64,000 nt of DNA from an uncultured Granulosicoccaceae bacterium. Its GTDB lineage: Bacteria > Pseudomonadota > Gammaproteobacteria > Granulosicoccales > Granulosicoccaceae. Below, in pieces: positions 29,632-40,508 of this stretch (position 1 is its first letter; each line of letters starts with the position of its first letter). The stretch spans positions 1 to 64,000 of the forward strand of contig CALISD010000021.1 of NCBI GenBank assembly GCA_938041955.1, read 5' to 3'. Both the position numbers and the translations under genes were made by a program. The notes beneath the pieces are model-generated. The model made no database searches. It was not told the DNA's origin and worked only from the letters and a program-made list of their open reading frames with translations.

Positions 29632-30366
29632 ATGTCGTTTAACTTGCGCTCCCTCTTTCTTTTGAAGCATCTGTCTAAGCAAAAATCGGCTGATAATAAG
29701 CATGCAACCAATAGCCCGGCAGAACCAGCCACCCGTAACAGACGAGAACGTTTTTCAGATTGGCTGTCACCTAAGCCCGAAGCAATCAAACTCTTCCCCG
29801 GCGAAATCGAATTATTTCGAAAAGGACTGATACTGGTTACCGACACCCGGCTTGCCTACATCGACCCGTTTGATCGAATGCTCAAAACCTATATGTTTGA
29901 ACACATGATCAGTGTGCACAAGCAATTCTATAGAACCACGCTTTTTAATCGCAGGCTTTGTAAAGGGCTGCTTATAATCAGCTTACTGGTACTGTTGATC
30001 ATTCTCACAATCGATCTTCTTGACAGCAATTCAAGCGGTTTCTTTCTAATTTATATGCCTCTGCTGGCAAGCATTGTCCTTGGCGTAAAGGTTTGGAATG
30101 ACATGAAACCCAGGTATGTTATTCACTGGAGAATGAGTGACCTGACCTATGGCGAGATCGTCCAGGAACCCATGCTTCGAGAACGCATACTCGGCAGCAA
30201 TAAACGCGAAGACTTCATGAACGCACTGGCAGAAGCCATGAATCAGGCCTTATCGGGTAAATCCTGGTGGCCTGACCACAACGCCCAGGTTGCTGACGAT
30301 ACAGCTCCGGCAGCGGATACTGCCAATCGACCAGCGCTAAAGCTTGTCACAGACAGCTATCAATAG
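29632..30366 (+). CDS. Two-helix membrane protein, unknown
   Basis: A 244-aa protein I do not recognise. A basic, Ser-rich N-terminus leads to a soluble segment (LFPGEIELFRKGLILVTDTRLAYID) that looks like a small PH-like or GRAM-like beta domain, then two adjacent membrane helices (about residues 115-155) and a cytoplasmic tail ending in an Ala/Asp-rich stretch. The three-base gap after the PmtA-like gene suggests a shared transcript and perhaps a shared membrane-lipid role, which is inference only. Confidence 0.6.
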   Translation: MSFNLRSLFLLKHLSKQKSADNKHATNSPAEPATRNRRERFSDWLSPKPEAIKLFPGEIELFRKGLILVTDTRLAYIDPFDRMLKTYMFEHMISVHKQFYRTTLFNRRLCKGLLIISLLVLLIILTIDLLDSNSSGFFLIYMPLLASIVLGVKVWNDMKPRYVIHWRMSDLTYGEIVQEPMLRERILGSNKREDFMNALAEAMNQALSGKSWWPDHNAQVADDTAPAADTANRPALKLVTDSYQ

Positions 30367-30552
30367 CCGGGCTTTACAGTACTCCGATTCCTTCATAACC
30401 AGCCAGTAAAGGCATCGACATCAGAGCCCCTCATTCATCACAAAAATCCCTGCCCAACCTCTTCTTCAAGCAAATTCAGCTAATAGTCTTACATACGAAA
30501 ACGTGTAAACTATTTCTGATTAAGCTATCTAGACAATGTGGCGAGGTGCAAT

Positions 30553-32250
30553 ATGGCGGGTGAAGTTGACTGGAGCAAACCGAGTAATAGAATCGCCGGC
30601 ATTGCATTGATCATCGGCTTTTTGCTCTTGAGCCTATCTGCATTTAACCCCTTACTTGATATGCTCGCCGGCACACCATTGTGGGTGTTTCGGGGGGCAT
30701 GTGTAGCCGCCATCATTTACTGTGTGCATGTGCTTTTTACACCGAACGCAATCGTCATGCTCTTTCTCGGCTTCTCCGCCGGTGTACCCATTTTACTCAT
30801 CTTCGGCTCACTTAGCGCCTGGTTGACAGAAGCCGGCTTGAAAAAATCGGCCGTTACCTACTTTTCCTGGGCCGCTTTAGGCTACTCGTTCAAGTTTGTC
30901 TGGGCCCCCCTTGTAGACAAACTCCCCATTCCCTTACTCACCAATTGGCTTGGACGACGGCGGGCGTGGATGCTGATATCTCAATTGGCTGTTATCGGTT
31001 CAATACTGATGATGGCATTTACTGATCCCATAGCAGGCGATACCGGCCTGACAATGATGGCATTTGCTGCGGTGGCGCTCGGTTTCTCATCCGCAACGCA
31101 AGATATCGTTATTGACGCGTATCGGATCGAGAGTGCACCAGCAGATGAGCAAGCGATGACATCTTCAACCTATATTGCCGGTTACCGAATCGGTATGATC
31201 GTCGCAAGCGCCGGTGCTTTATTACTTGCGACTCAGCTCGGCTCAACTAAAGAGTCATATAGCTACACAGCCTGGATGTATACCTACGCAGCAATGGCTG
31301 CAGTCATGTTAGTCGGTGTGGCTACAACACTGCTTATTCAAGAGCCTGCTAACCATCGCAATGATACTAATAAATATCGAGCTTCTGACTATCTACGATT
31401 TTTAGCAATCTTTGTTGTGGCTGTCATTGCATTCATCGCCACCTTTAAGCTCAGCTCCGAGATTGCCAGTAACTCAAAAGCGTACCTTAAAGAGGCACTC
31501 AGCAATCAGCATCTAGCCGGCTTTATCGTCGCCACCGTGCGATTAGCTGCGGCAGCGGGCGTATGTGCGCTGGTCGCGTTCGGGCTTGTCAAAGCAGGTG
31601 CAGGTAATAAACAAATGATTACCGAGGCCTACGTTGACCCGATACGGGATTTCTTCAGCCGTTACGGTATGGGCTTGGCAGTGTTATTGATCGCGCTCAT
31701 TGGCTTGTACCGGGTGTCTGACATAGTCATGGGCGTAATTGCTACGGTGTTTTATCTGGACCTGGGGTACACCAAACCGGAAATCGCCGCGGTCTCAAAA
31801 TTCTTCGGTCTCATTATGACAATCGCCGGAGGACTCATGGGCGGCTTCCTGGCCGTACGATTTGGTGTGATGCGCATTCTTTTTCTCGGCGCGGTGCTTT
31901 CTGCGATCACCAATCTTTTGTTTATCGTTCTAGCTAAGTCAGAGCCAAGTATTGCAATGTTAGTAGCGGTTATCGGTGCGGACAACCTTTCCGCAGGACT
32001 AGCAAGTGCTGCGTTCATAGCATTTTTATCAAGCCTGACTAATATCTCTTTTACCGCCATGCAATATGCGATTTTCAGTTCTGTGATGACACTGTTTCCA
32101 AAAATTCTTGGTGGGTATTCAGGTTCGATAGCAGAGTCGATCGGCTATGCCAATTTCTTCACCATGACGGCACTGCTAACACTGCCTGTATTGGTATTGA
32201 TTTACATCATGCGAAATAAATTCAACGATAAAGTGACCATGAAAACCTGA
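30553..32250 (+). CDS. ampG: AmpG-like MFS muropeptide permease
   Basis: A 565-aa major facilitator with about 14 membrane segments. The AmpG-type signature includes FLGFSAGVPILLIFGSLSAWL, KFVWAPLVDKLPIP and SSATQDIVIDAYRIE. Such permeases import anhydromuropeptides for cell-wall recycling. The start is moved to the ATG at 30553, which has GAGGTG five bases upstream; the track's GTG start would place that site inside the gene. The N-terminal two-helix extension makes it longer than E. coli AmpG (491 aa), as in some other gammaproteobacteria. Confidence 0.9.
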   Translation: MAGEVDWSKPSNRIAGIALIIGFLLLSLSAFNPLLDMLAGTPLWVFRGACVAAIIYCVHVLFTPNAIVMLFLGFSAGVPILLIFGSLSAWLTEAGLKKSAVTYFSWAALGYSFKFVWAPLVDKLPIPLLTNWLGRRRAWMLISQLAVIGSILMMAFTDPIAGDTGLTMMAFAAVALGFSSATQDIVIDAYRIESAPADEQAMTSSTYIAGYRIGMIVASAGALLLATQLGSTKESYSYTAWMYTYAAMAAVMLVGVATTLLIQEPANHRNDTNKYRASDYLRFLAIFVVAVIAFIATFKLSSEIASNSKAYLKEALSNQHLAGFIVATVRLAAAAGVCALVAFGLVKAGAGNKQMITEAYVDPIRDFFSRYGMGLAVLLIALIGLYRVSDIVMGVIATVFYLDLGYTKPEIAAVSKFFGLIMTIAGGLMGGFLAVRFGVMRILFLGAVLSAITNLLFIVLAKSEPSIAMLVAVIGADNLSAGLASAAFIAFLSSLTNISFTAMQYAIFSSVMTLFPKILGGYSGSIAESIGYANFFTMTALLTLPVLVLIYIMRNKFNDKVTMKT

Positions 32251-32293
32251 TGTTGAATAGTGACCGAGGGAGTTAATGGATCGGGCCCGATTC

Positions 32294-32326
32294 TTAACGA
32301 TGAGCACCTGTACTTGCCATCGTTAA
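32294..32326. terminator. Palindrome between convergent ampG and xth
   Basis: TTAACGATG and CATCGTTAA form a perfect nine-base stem around a 15-base loop, located between two convergent genes. There is no strong T tract, so it is a weak terminator candidate. Confidence 0.4.
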
Positions 32327-32367
32327 AATAGTTCTTATGTTCTTATGGGCCACCCGTACAGGTTAAC

Positions 32368-33147
32368 CTATACCTCGATCTTGAAATCATAGTCAATGCA
32401 AAGCGGGGCATGATCGGAAAAACGCTGATCCCGATACACTGACGTCTTCTTCACCGCCTCTTTCAATCCCGGGGTGGTAATTTGATAGTCTATTCTCCAC
32501 CCCGTGTTGTTGGCATATGCCTGGCCCCGGTTAGACCACCATGTATATTCGTGTTCTTTTTGCTCAAGTGTTCTGAAAGCATCAACATAACGATGCTTAT
32601 CAAACAACGCAGTGAGCCACTCTCTTTCTTCAGGGAGAAAGCCCGAGTTCTTCTTGTTGCCACGCCAATTACGGATGTCTTCGTTAGTATGAGCGATATT
32701 CCAGTCCCCACAGATAATATACTGACGCTTTCTTTTTTTAAGTTTTAAAAGGTGCGGCAGCATAATATCCATCATTCTGATCTTAAACTCCTGTCTAACA
32801 TCACCGGAAGAGCCCGACGGCATGTACAGTGACACCACCGATAAATTGCCATAACAAGCCTCAAGGTAGCGACCTTCACGATCAATGAGCTCATCATCCA
32901 GCCCGTGTATGACTCGACGGGGTTTATGCTTGCAATAGAGCCCTACGCCGCTATAGCCGGGCTTCTCTGCATCATGTAAGAATCGGTGGTAGCCGGCAGG
33001 ATGGAATAGCTCATCATCAAGCTGTGGCTCCTGCGCCTTAGTCTCCTGCAGGCAAATCACATCGGCGCGCTGGCGCACCATCCATTCGAAAAAACCTTTT
33101 TTGGCTGCCGATCTAATACCGTTGCAATTCAGGGTAATAATTTTCAT
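32368..33147 (-). CDS. xth: Exodeoxyribonuclease III
   Basis: A 259-aa AP endonuclease/3'-exonuclease of the XthA family for base-excision repair. Conserved blocks are LNCNGIRSAAKKGF, LQETKAQ, SLYMPSG, CGDWNIAHTNEDI, WRIDYQI and the catalytic His in FSDHAPL. The ORF track adds 20 residues upstream; MKIITLNCNG is the family start, and I use it. Confidence 0.95.
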   Translation of the reverse strand: MKIITLNCNGIRSAAKKGFFEWMVRQRADVICLQETKAQEPQLDDELFHPAGYHRFLHDAEKPGYSGVGLYCKHKPRRVIHGLDDELIDREGRYLEACYGNLSVVSLYMPSGSSGDVRQEFKIRMMDIMLPHLLKLKKRKRQYIICGDWNIAHTNEDIRNWRGNKKNSGFLPEEREWLTALFDKHRYVDAFRTLEQKEHEYTWWSNRGQAYANNTGWRIDYQITTPGLKEAVKKTSVYRDQRFSDHAPLCIDYDFKIEV

Positions 33148-33383
33148 GGGCAGTTTCGAACGTGGAAATGTCGATGTTCGCACACTAGGGGATGATTTTT
33201 CCACCACACTGCAATTCTGAACGTCTGCTACAGCGCATTACAAAACAAAAACAAACCTCTTATTTGGCCTCATCGCTCAATATATTTTCAGATCTCCCGC
33301 TATAAACAGAGGACTCCGGATCACAATTGTTCATACCAATGTCAGGGCTTTGATCCAGCTCAACGAGGAATCGGGTTTTCGAT

Positions 33384-34055
33384 GTGAAAAAGCCAGACCA
33401 AGAATTTTCTGCTCCACAGGTCGCCAATCATTGGATGTCCCGTGGCACTGCAACACTACTGATGGTTGTCGGACTAGCGATGATCGCCACTCCTGCGAGT
33501 GCGCGTTGGTATAAGTGGGTAGATGAAAGTGGCAATATCTCATATCAAGACCAGCCCCCGCCGTCCAACTCTGAACAGTCCGCGCAGGTACTGAACAAAA
33601 ATGGTGTGACTCTTCAACACATTCCAAGTCGGGCAGAGGAGCGGGAAAATAGACGTCTGGCAAAGATTGAAACCGAGCAGCGTCAGCGCGATGATGCTTT
33701 GATCAAAGCGTTCCCACTTGAAAGTGATCTCATCAACACACGCGACAAACGTATTACGCACATCGATGGCTCTGTGTCTCGAATGTATGAGCAGCTAGTG
33801 ATTCTCAATAGCCGTTTAGTCTCGATAGAAGATCGCGTCAACGTCAGAATAGAGCGAGAACTTTCTCCCAGCCAGGCGCTGGAGTCTGATCGTATCGCCG
33901 TCACGCGCAGTATTGACAGCACCAACGCACTGATTAAATCGAAACTTCGGGAACGTCGGCTGGTCATGTCTCAGTTTGACAACGATTTAGCGCGCTACCG
34001 AGACTTGAAATCCGGCGTCACCACCAGCGGAGCCACTGCAAGTTTCAGCGACTGA
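33384..34055 (+). CDS. DUF4124 domain-containing secreted protein
   Basis: A 223-aa protein with a signal peptide (hydrophobic segment ending near TPASA) and an N-terminal DUF4124 domain: RWYKWVDESGNISYQDQPP just after the cleavage site. The remainder is a charged coiled-coil-like region. DUF4124 proteins are common periplasmic proteins of unknown role in gammaproteobacteria. The GTG start at 33384 is taken from the track; an ATG at 33435 (MSRGTATLLMVVG) would give a neater signal peptide. Just downstream lies a repeat element. Confidence 0.8.
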   Translation: MKKPDQEFSAPQVANHWMSRGTATLLMVVGLAMIATPASARWYKWVDESGNISYQDQPPPSNSEQSAQVLNKNGVTLQHIPSRAEERENRRLAKIETEQRQRDDALIKAFPLESDLINTRDKRITHIDGSVSRMYEQLVILNSRLVSIEDRVNVRIERELSPSQALESDRIAVTRSIDSTNALIKSKLRERRLVMSQFDNDLARYRDLKSGVTTSGATASFSD

Positions 34056-34114
34056 CAACCCAATTGGAGCGTCGCTACAGCAAGCAAGGCACCTGTAACT
34101 ACATTGGCGGCTTA

Positions 34115-35180
<1,066 letters not shown>

Positions 35181-35183
35181 CTA

Positions 35184-36560
35184 CTAAAACGGCAACTCAA
35201 GTTTTGGATCAACACTTAGCATCGCCGTGCGAAAGTTAGACTGAATCTGTTCCAATGCTGATTGTGAATCAGCTTCGAAGCGAATTACAAGAGATGGTGT
35301 CGTGTTAGATGCTCGAACCAGCCCCCAACCGCTTTCAAAGTCGGCGCGCAAACCGTCTATAGTGGTCAGTTTGGCTTCGCCAAAGTCTGCACTTTCAACA
35401 AAAGCCTGCATGAATTTATGATGCTCGCCTTCGGCGAATTTGATTCCAAGCTCCGGTGTATTCACACTGTCCGGAATTTCACCAAATATTTCACTGACAG
35501 GCCGATCATCACGAGAAACTATCTCAAGTAACCTTGCAGCTGAATAGAGGGCGTCATCAAAGCCATACCAGCGCTCTTTGAAAAAGATATGACCACTCAT
35601 TTCACCACCGAGCGCCGCACCTGTCTCTTTGATTCTCGCCTTAACAAACGAGTGCCCTGTCTTCCACATTTCAGGCTCACCACCCGCTTCGGTAATGGCC
35701 GCTGGTAATAATCGAGAACACTTAACGTCATAGATAATTTTTGCGCCCGGGTTACGGTCGAGAATATCTCGTGAGTAAAGAATCATCTGACGATCCGGCC
35801 ATATGATCTGACCTTTATCGTCTATCACACCAACGCGATCACCATCACCATCAAATGCCAAACCAATCTCGAGCTTTTCCTTTTCAACCAATGCAGTGAT
35901 GTCGACCAGATTTTCAACTTTGGCAGGATCGGGGTGATGATTGGGGAAGTTGCCATCTACGTCTGAAAAAAGATCATGCACTTCACAACCAAGCTTTTCA
36001 AACAACTCGACCGCACAAACACCGGCGACACCGTTACCGCAGTCAGTGGCAATCCGCATTGGTCGTGAAATTTTTATATCTCCAATGATGCGTTCAAGAT
36101 AAGCGCCCATTACATCTGCCTCAGAATACTCACCTTCACCACTGGCCAGGTCATCGTTAACTAATCTCTGGTAAAGCAGCTGAATACCATCACCGAAAAG
36201 CGTGTCACCACCAATCATCATTTTCAACCCGTTGTATTCAGGAGGGTTGTGACTGCCAGTCACCATGATGCCGGTACCCGTGTCGAGATGATATGTGGAG
36301 AAATACAATACCGGCGTCGGTACCATGCCGATATTAATCACGTCGCATCCAGTGCTTTGAATTCCGCGCGCTAACGCAGCAATGAGATCCGGCCCGGAGA
36401 GCCTGCCATCACGGGCCAGGTTGACCACCTTCTGGCCACGAGCCAATGCCTCGGAGCCAAAGGCACGACCAATTTGCTCACACGCTTCAGGCGTCAATGC
36501 GTCAGCCACAACACCACGGATGTCATAAGCGCGAAAAATGGAGGCATCTATATTCATCAT
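35184..36560 (-). CDS. algC: Phosphomannomutase/phosphoglucomutase (AlgC-like)
   Basis: A 458-aa alpha-D-phosphohexomutase. The catalytic serine is in TGSHNPPEYNG, metal binding is in AFDGDGDRVG, and the sugar-binding loop is GGEMSGHIFF. The N-terminus SIFRAYDIRG is typical. It supplies mannose-1-P and glucose-1-P for LPS and exopolysaccharide. The location between dut and argB matches Pseudomonas. Confidence 0.95.
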   Translation of the reverse strand: MMNIDASIFRAYDIRGVVADALTPEACEQIGRAFGSEALARGQKVVNLARDGRLSGPDLIAALARGIQSTGCDVINIGMVPTPVLYFSTYHLDTGTGIMVTGSHNPPEYNGLKMMIGGDTLFGDGIQLLYQRLVNDDLASGEGEYSEADVMGAYLERIIGDIKISRPMRIATDCGNGVAGVCAVELFEKLGCEVHDLFSDVDGNFPNHHPDPAKVENLVDITALVEKEKLEIGLAFDGDGDRVGVIDDKGQIIWPDRQMILYSRDILDRNPGAKIIYDVKCSRLLPAAITEAGGEPEMWKTGHSFVKARIKETGAALGGEMSGHIFFKERWYGFDDALYSAARLLEIVSRDDRPVSEIFGEIPDSVNTPELGIKFAEGEHHKFMQAFVESADFGEAKLTTIDGLRADFESGWGLVRASNTTPSLVIRFEADSQSALEQIQSNFRTAMLSVDPKLELPF

Positions 36561-36731
36561 AAAATCTCAAATAGTTGGAATAGATTTCGGTATTTCAGCG
36601 ATTCCGCAACACATTCCGTAGTGGATTTAAAACCAACAGGGTTAAATGCAGGAAACTCGCCAGACATTACCTAAACATTACAAAATCACAAATCTTAAGC
36701 CCGCTCAGACTAACGCCGCTTCCTCCGGGTA

Positions 36732-37202
36732 TTAACCGAGGCCAGAGGACCCGAATCCGCCACTGCCACGGTTGGTGCTGGTAAATTCATCAACAACCTC
36801 GAACGCAGCCTGCACCACAGGCACAATCACCATCTGCGCTATTCGGTCACCAGCTTCGATGACAAACTCTGTAGAGGATCGATTCCAACAAGACACAAAC
36901 AACTGCCCCTGATAATCGGAGTCAATTAGCCCCACCAGATTACCGAGCACAATGCCATGTTTATGGCCAAGGCCGGAGCGCGGAAGCAGCAGGCCAGCTA
37001 AACCGGGGTCAGCAATATAGACTGCCAGGCCAGTCGGGATAAGCTCGACAGCACCTGCCTTAAGCACCAGCGTAGACTCAACACAGGCCCGCAAATCCAG
37101 CCCGGCAGAGCCGTCAGTAGCATGGCCAGGCAAGGGAATTTCGGTGCCTATACGCGCATCAAGAATCTTTAGCTGCACATTATGTAAGTGATTTTTTGTC
37201 AC
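36732..37202 (-). CDS. dut: dUTP diphosphatase
   Basis: A 156-aa trimeric dUTPase that limits uracil incorporation and supplies dUMP. The five motifs are visible: [43 protein letters not shown] and the C-terminal [10 protein letters not shown]. It is cotranscribed after coaBC with a 55-base gap, the usual order. Confidence 0.96.
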   Translation of the reverse strand: MTKNHLHNVQLKILDARIGTEIPLPGHATDGSAGLDLRACVESTLVLKAGAVELIPTGLAVYIADPGLAGLLLPRSGLGHKHGIVLGNLVGLIDSDYQGQLFVSCWNRSSTEFVIEAGDRIAQMVIVPVVQAAFEVVDEFTSTNRGSGGFGSSGLG

Positions 37203-37257
37203 TACGCTTATACCTTCCGGTCATTCTTGAATTGGCCAGTAACAATTGGTCAGCCAT

Positions 37258-38517
37258 TTAACTTTGCTGCGCATGATAGCGTTCGGATATTAATCCAACC
37301 AGGCTATCCGCTAACGTGCGCTTAGATTGAAGTTCAAATGACTTCGAGCCACCATCGCGCCAAAAAACTTCGACTGCATTGTCGTCCTTGCCGAACGTTC
37401 GTCCATCACTGACCAGGTTGGCAACAATCATATCGAGGTTTTTATTTTTTAATTTGCCTCGAGCATACTGTTCGAGCTTCTGCGTTTCGGCGGCAAAGCC
37501 AACACAAAACGGCCGGTTCTTATCTTGTGCCACGGTAGCCAGGATGTCCGGGTTTCGTTCAAGCTTCAAAGTCATTTCATCATCGGACTTTTTAATTTTT
37601 TCATCACTCTGTTCAGCTACGCGGTAGTCTGCGACCGCCGCAACCGAAATAAAGATTGCATCTTTTGATAGTCGGGACATCACTTCACGCTGCATATCCA
37701 GCGCACTTGATACATCTATCCTTTCAACACCTGTCGGGGTAGCAAGGTTTACCGGACCACTGACCAGTGTCACTCGTGCACCGGCTGATATTGCCGCCTC
37801 TGCAAGAGCGAATCCCATTTTTCCGCTACTGTGGTTACTTAAAAATCGCACCGGGTCAATACGCTCTCTTGTGGGTCCTGCTGTAATCAGTACTTCAACA
37901 TCGCTGAGCACCTGATCAGCTTTAGTGGATGACGACTGATGATTCATTACGACATGCTTCGAAATACCATCAGGCCATGGATTGCTCTTCAGGTATTCAA
38001 TAATCTCACTCGCTTCCCACATGCGCCCGGCACCGGTTTCACCGCATGCCTGAGATCCTACGCCCGGGCCAAGCACCATCACACCCCGGCTTTGCAATGT
38101 CTCAAGATTTGTCCGCGTCGCCGGATGCGCCCACATCACCGAATTCATCGCAGGTGCCACCGCTATCGGTGCAGTGGTAGCGAGACACAAGGTACTCAGA
38201 AGATCATCAGCCAAACCAGCAGACAGTCTTGCCAATGTATTGGCCGTCGCGGGTGCTATCAAAATAATATCTGCCCAACGGGCAAGTTCAATATGGCCCA
38301 TGCCGGCCTCGGCCTGCTCATTAAGTAAGTCCACATGGACTGCGTTACCTGACACCGCCTGAAACACTAACGGTCGAACAAACTCGCAAGCGCCTGCCGT
38401 CATAACCACCTGGACTTCAGCGCCCTGATCAATCAAACGTCGCACTACTTCTGGGGCCTTATAGGCTGCGATGCCGCCAGTAACCCCTAAAATCACCTTC
38501 TTTGAAAGCATACTCAT
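37258..38517 (-). CDS. coaBC: Bifunctional phosphopantothenoylcysteine decarboxylase/synthetase
   Basis: A 419-aa fusion enzyme of coenzyme A synthesis. The N-terminal flavin-dependent CoaC half has VTGGIAAYKAPEVVRRL, PAMNSVMW and the Cys motif in GSQACGETGAGRMW; the C-terminal CoaB half begins with TAGPTRERIDPVRFLSNHSSGKMG. It is divergent from radC, a conserved arrangement. Confidence 0.96.
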   Translation of the reverse strand: MSMLSKKVILGVTGGIAAYKAPEVVRRLIDQGAEVQVVMTAGACEFVRPLVFQAVSGNAVHVDLLNEQAEAGMGHIELARWADIILIAPATANTLARLSAGLADDLLSTLCLATTAPIAVAPAMNSVMWAHPATRTNLETLQSRGVMVLGPGVGSQACGETGAGRMWEASEIIEYLKSNPWPDGISKHVVMNHQSSSTKADQVLSDVEVLITAGPTRERIDPVRFLSNHSSGKMGFALAEAAISAGARVTLVSGPVNLATPTGVERIDVSSALDMQREVMSRLSKDAIFISVAAVADYRVAEQSDEKIKKSDDEMTLKLERNPDILATVAQDKNRPFCVGFAAETQKLEQYARGKLKNKNLDMIVANLVSDGRTFGKDDNAVEVFWRDGGSKSFELQSKRTLADSLVGLISERYHAQQS

Positions 38518-38657
38518 GGCTCTATTGTATCAGTCTGATTCCCAAGCTGACGGGTAAACGATAAGCCGCAAACGCGGATGTACGGAATCGCCTTACCATT
38601 TGTTAAAACTAGACCTGATCGATAGCTCAAGAGTCAAAAAAAACAAAAAATCCGCTC

Positions 38658-39332
38658 ATGGCTATGACAGATGTACCGGTCAGTGAGCGCCCTCGAGAGA
38701 AGTTACTATCGCGTGGCGCTGAAATCCTGACCGACGCCGAACTATTGGCAATTTTTGTGCGCACAGGCGTTCCGGGTCGCAATGCAGTGGAAGTCGCCCA
38801 CGACATCATTGCAGAGTACGGAGGCCTGGTTGAGCTCTTACAGGCCAATCAGAAAGATTTTTGCAGCACCAGGGGCCTCGGCCCGGCAAAGTATGCCCAG
38901 CTGTCAGCAGTGCTGGAGATGGCGAAACGCTACCAGTTTAACAAGGCTGAAAAAGGCGCATTTCTGGAATCACCTGATGCCGTGAAAAGTCTCGTAGCGC
39001 TTAAAATGCGCGACCTGGAACACGAAGTGTTTGCCTGCTTGTTTCTTGATAACAGACACAGGCTCATCTCATACGAACCCCTGTTTAGAGGCACTATTGA
39101 CAGTGCTTCTGTTTATCCGCGTGAGGTAGTCAAGGCGGCTCTGACATGCAATGCGGCTGCTGTAGTGCTGGCTCATAACCACCCGTCAGGGGTGGCCGAA
39201 CCCAGTCGCGCTGATATCGATATCACTGCCAAATTAACCAAAGCATTGATGCTTATCGATGTGCGGGTGCTGGACCATATCATCGTTGGCGACAACTACC
39301 AGGTGTCCCTGGCAGAGCGTGGAGAAATGTAG
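38658..39332 (+). CDS. radC: RadC-family JAB/MPN-domain protein
   Basis: A 224-aa RadC homologue: an N-terminal helix-hairpin-helix region (VSERPREKLLSRGAEILTDAELLAIFVRTG) and a C-terminal JAB1/MPN metalloprotease-like domain with HNHPSGVAEPSRADID (zinc ligands HxH and Asp). Its function in DNA repair is disputed. In many gammaproteobacteria rpmB and rpmG follow it; here they do not. Confidence 0.95.
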   Translation: MAMTDVPVSERPREKLLSRGAEILTDAELLAIFVRTGVPGRNAVEVAHDIIAEYGGLVELLQANQKDFCSTRGLGPAKYAQLSAVLEMAKRYQFNKAEKGAFLESPDAVKSLVALKMRDLEHEVFACLFLDNRHRLISYEPLFRGTIDSASVYPREVVKAALTCNAAAVVLAHNHPSGVAEPSRADIDITAKLTKALMLIDVRVLDHIIVGDNYQVSLAERGEM

Positions 39333-39426
39333 GCTGGCCTTAACCATTCAGCCGGACATGAACTGAATCCAAGCTTCGTCGGGTTTGCAGTCTGTTAGTA
39401 GCCTTTCAGGATGCAAAGCAACAGGC

Positions 39427-39462
39427 AAAAAAAAGGCGGTCCCAAAGGACCGCCTTTCTTAT
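39427..39462. terminator. Bidirectional terminator between radC and the OmpA lipoprotein
   Basis: AAAGGCGGTCC and GGACCGCCTTT form an 11-base stem with a four-base loop, with an A run on the left and CTTATTTT on the right, so it can end transcripts from both convergent genes. Confidence 0.88.
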
Positions 39463-39479
39463 TTTCTCACCGGAAAATC

Positions 39480-40169
39480 TTAGTTGATTGCTTCAACTCT
39501 GATCTCTACCCGACGATTCAAGCGACGACCTTCAGCAGTATCGTTGCTCGCTATTGGTGCAGTCTCACCCAAACCAGACGCAGTCATAGGCACCTGAGGG
39601 AAAGAGCCTTGCAGAGTAGCTTTCACTGTTTCTGCTCGACGCTCTGACAAGCCCTGATTGTATTCAGTAGCACCACGACTGTCTGCGTGACCTACTACAT
39701 CAACCAGTTCAATATCAGAGTATGACTTCAGCTTTTCGATAAGCGTAGTCATTTCACGGTTGCCCTGACCAGTCAGCTGAGCTGAATCATAAGGGAACAA
39801 CGCGCGACCACTTAAGACAACCTTTTCAACTTCAGCTTCTTCTTCTGCAGCTGGAGCCGGCATTTCAGGCTTAGGTGGTGGTGGTGGAGGCGGGGGAGGA
39901 GCTACAGCCACCTCTTCTTTAGGTGCCTCCATTTCCTTCTCTGCCATTGCCTCTTTGCCTTCGCAAGAGCCAATCATGGTATCGTCATCATACTTAGATG
40001 TACGCAAACATCCGTCACCTGAAAGTCCGACTACACTACCAACTGAGGATGCGACATAACTCTTTGTCGCCTTCATCGCTTCATCACTTGAAGCACCACC
40101 GCCCGCTAGTGTGCCGCAACCTGTAAGGATCGCTGCTGCCATAGCGACGGACAGGAGTTTTATATGCAT
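39480..40169 (-). CDS. OmpA-family outer membrane lipoprotein
   Basis: A 229-aa lipoprotein: signal peptide MHIKLLSVAMAAAILTGC with lipobox LTGC, a Pro-rich linker with nine consecutive prolines at about residues 98-106, and a C-terminal OmpA peptidoglycan-binding domain (VDVVGHADSRGATEYNQGLSERRA, GRRLNRRVEI). The start is the internal ATG with GGAGTG upstream; the ORF track adds seven residues. It probably links the outer membrane to peptidoglycan. Two further OmpA-domain proteins lie at 59-61 kb. Confidence 0.88.
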   Translation of the reverse strand: MHIKLLSVAMAAAILTGCGTLAGGGASSDEAMKATKSYVASSVGSVVGLSGDGCLRTSKYDDDTMIGSCEGKEAMAEKEMEAPKEEVAVAPPPPPPPPPKPEMPAPAAEEEAEVEKVVLSGRALFPYDSAQLTGQGNREMTTLIEKLKSYSDIELVDVVGHADSRGATEYNQGLSERRAETVKATLQGSFPQVPMTASGLGETAPIASNDTAEGRRLNRRVEIRVEAIN

Positions 40170-40508
40170 GGAATCACTCCGATTTTGCAAAATACTCTAA
40201 TTAAATTTCTTAAGAGCAGAATCCGTAAGTTCCTACTCACCCACAGGTGCACGACATCGTGCTTGTTTTTGTTTTGCCGCAACAGGAAAGCCTTTGGTCA
40301 TACATCAACCCAACCACTGCATGCTACCCGACACTTATCAATCAACTCTGTCACGAATTTCATAATACGTACACGGTTAACTCGAATCCTAACACAACTT
40401 TATCTCACGTGAGAAACAATTGCTTACGTGGATTCTTTGTTAAAGTGGCTACCAGCCAGCATCGGACGCTGCAAGACTAGTGTAATACGTTGGTGTGTCA
40501 ATAATTTA

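Noticed and set aside
40164-40412. 82-codon ORF upstream of comF
   Set aside because: Lies in the leader of the divergent OmpA lipoprotein and comF; Thr/Leu/Arg-rich, with no homology pattern.
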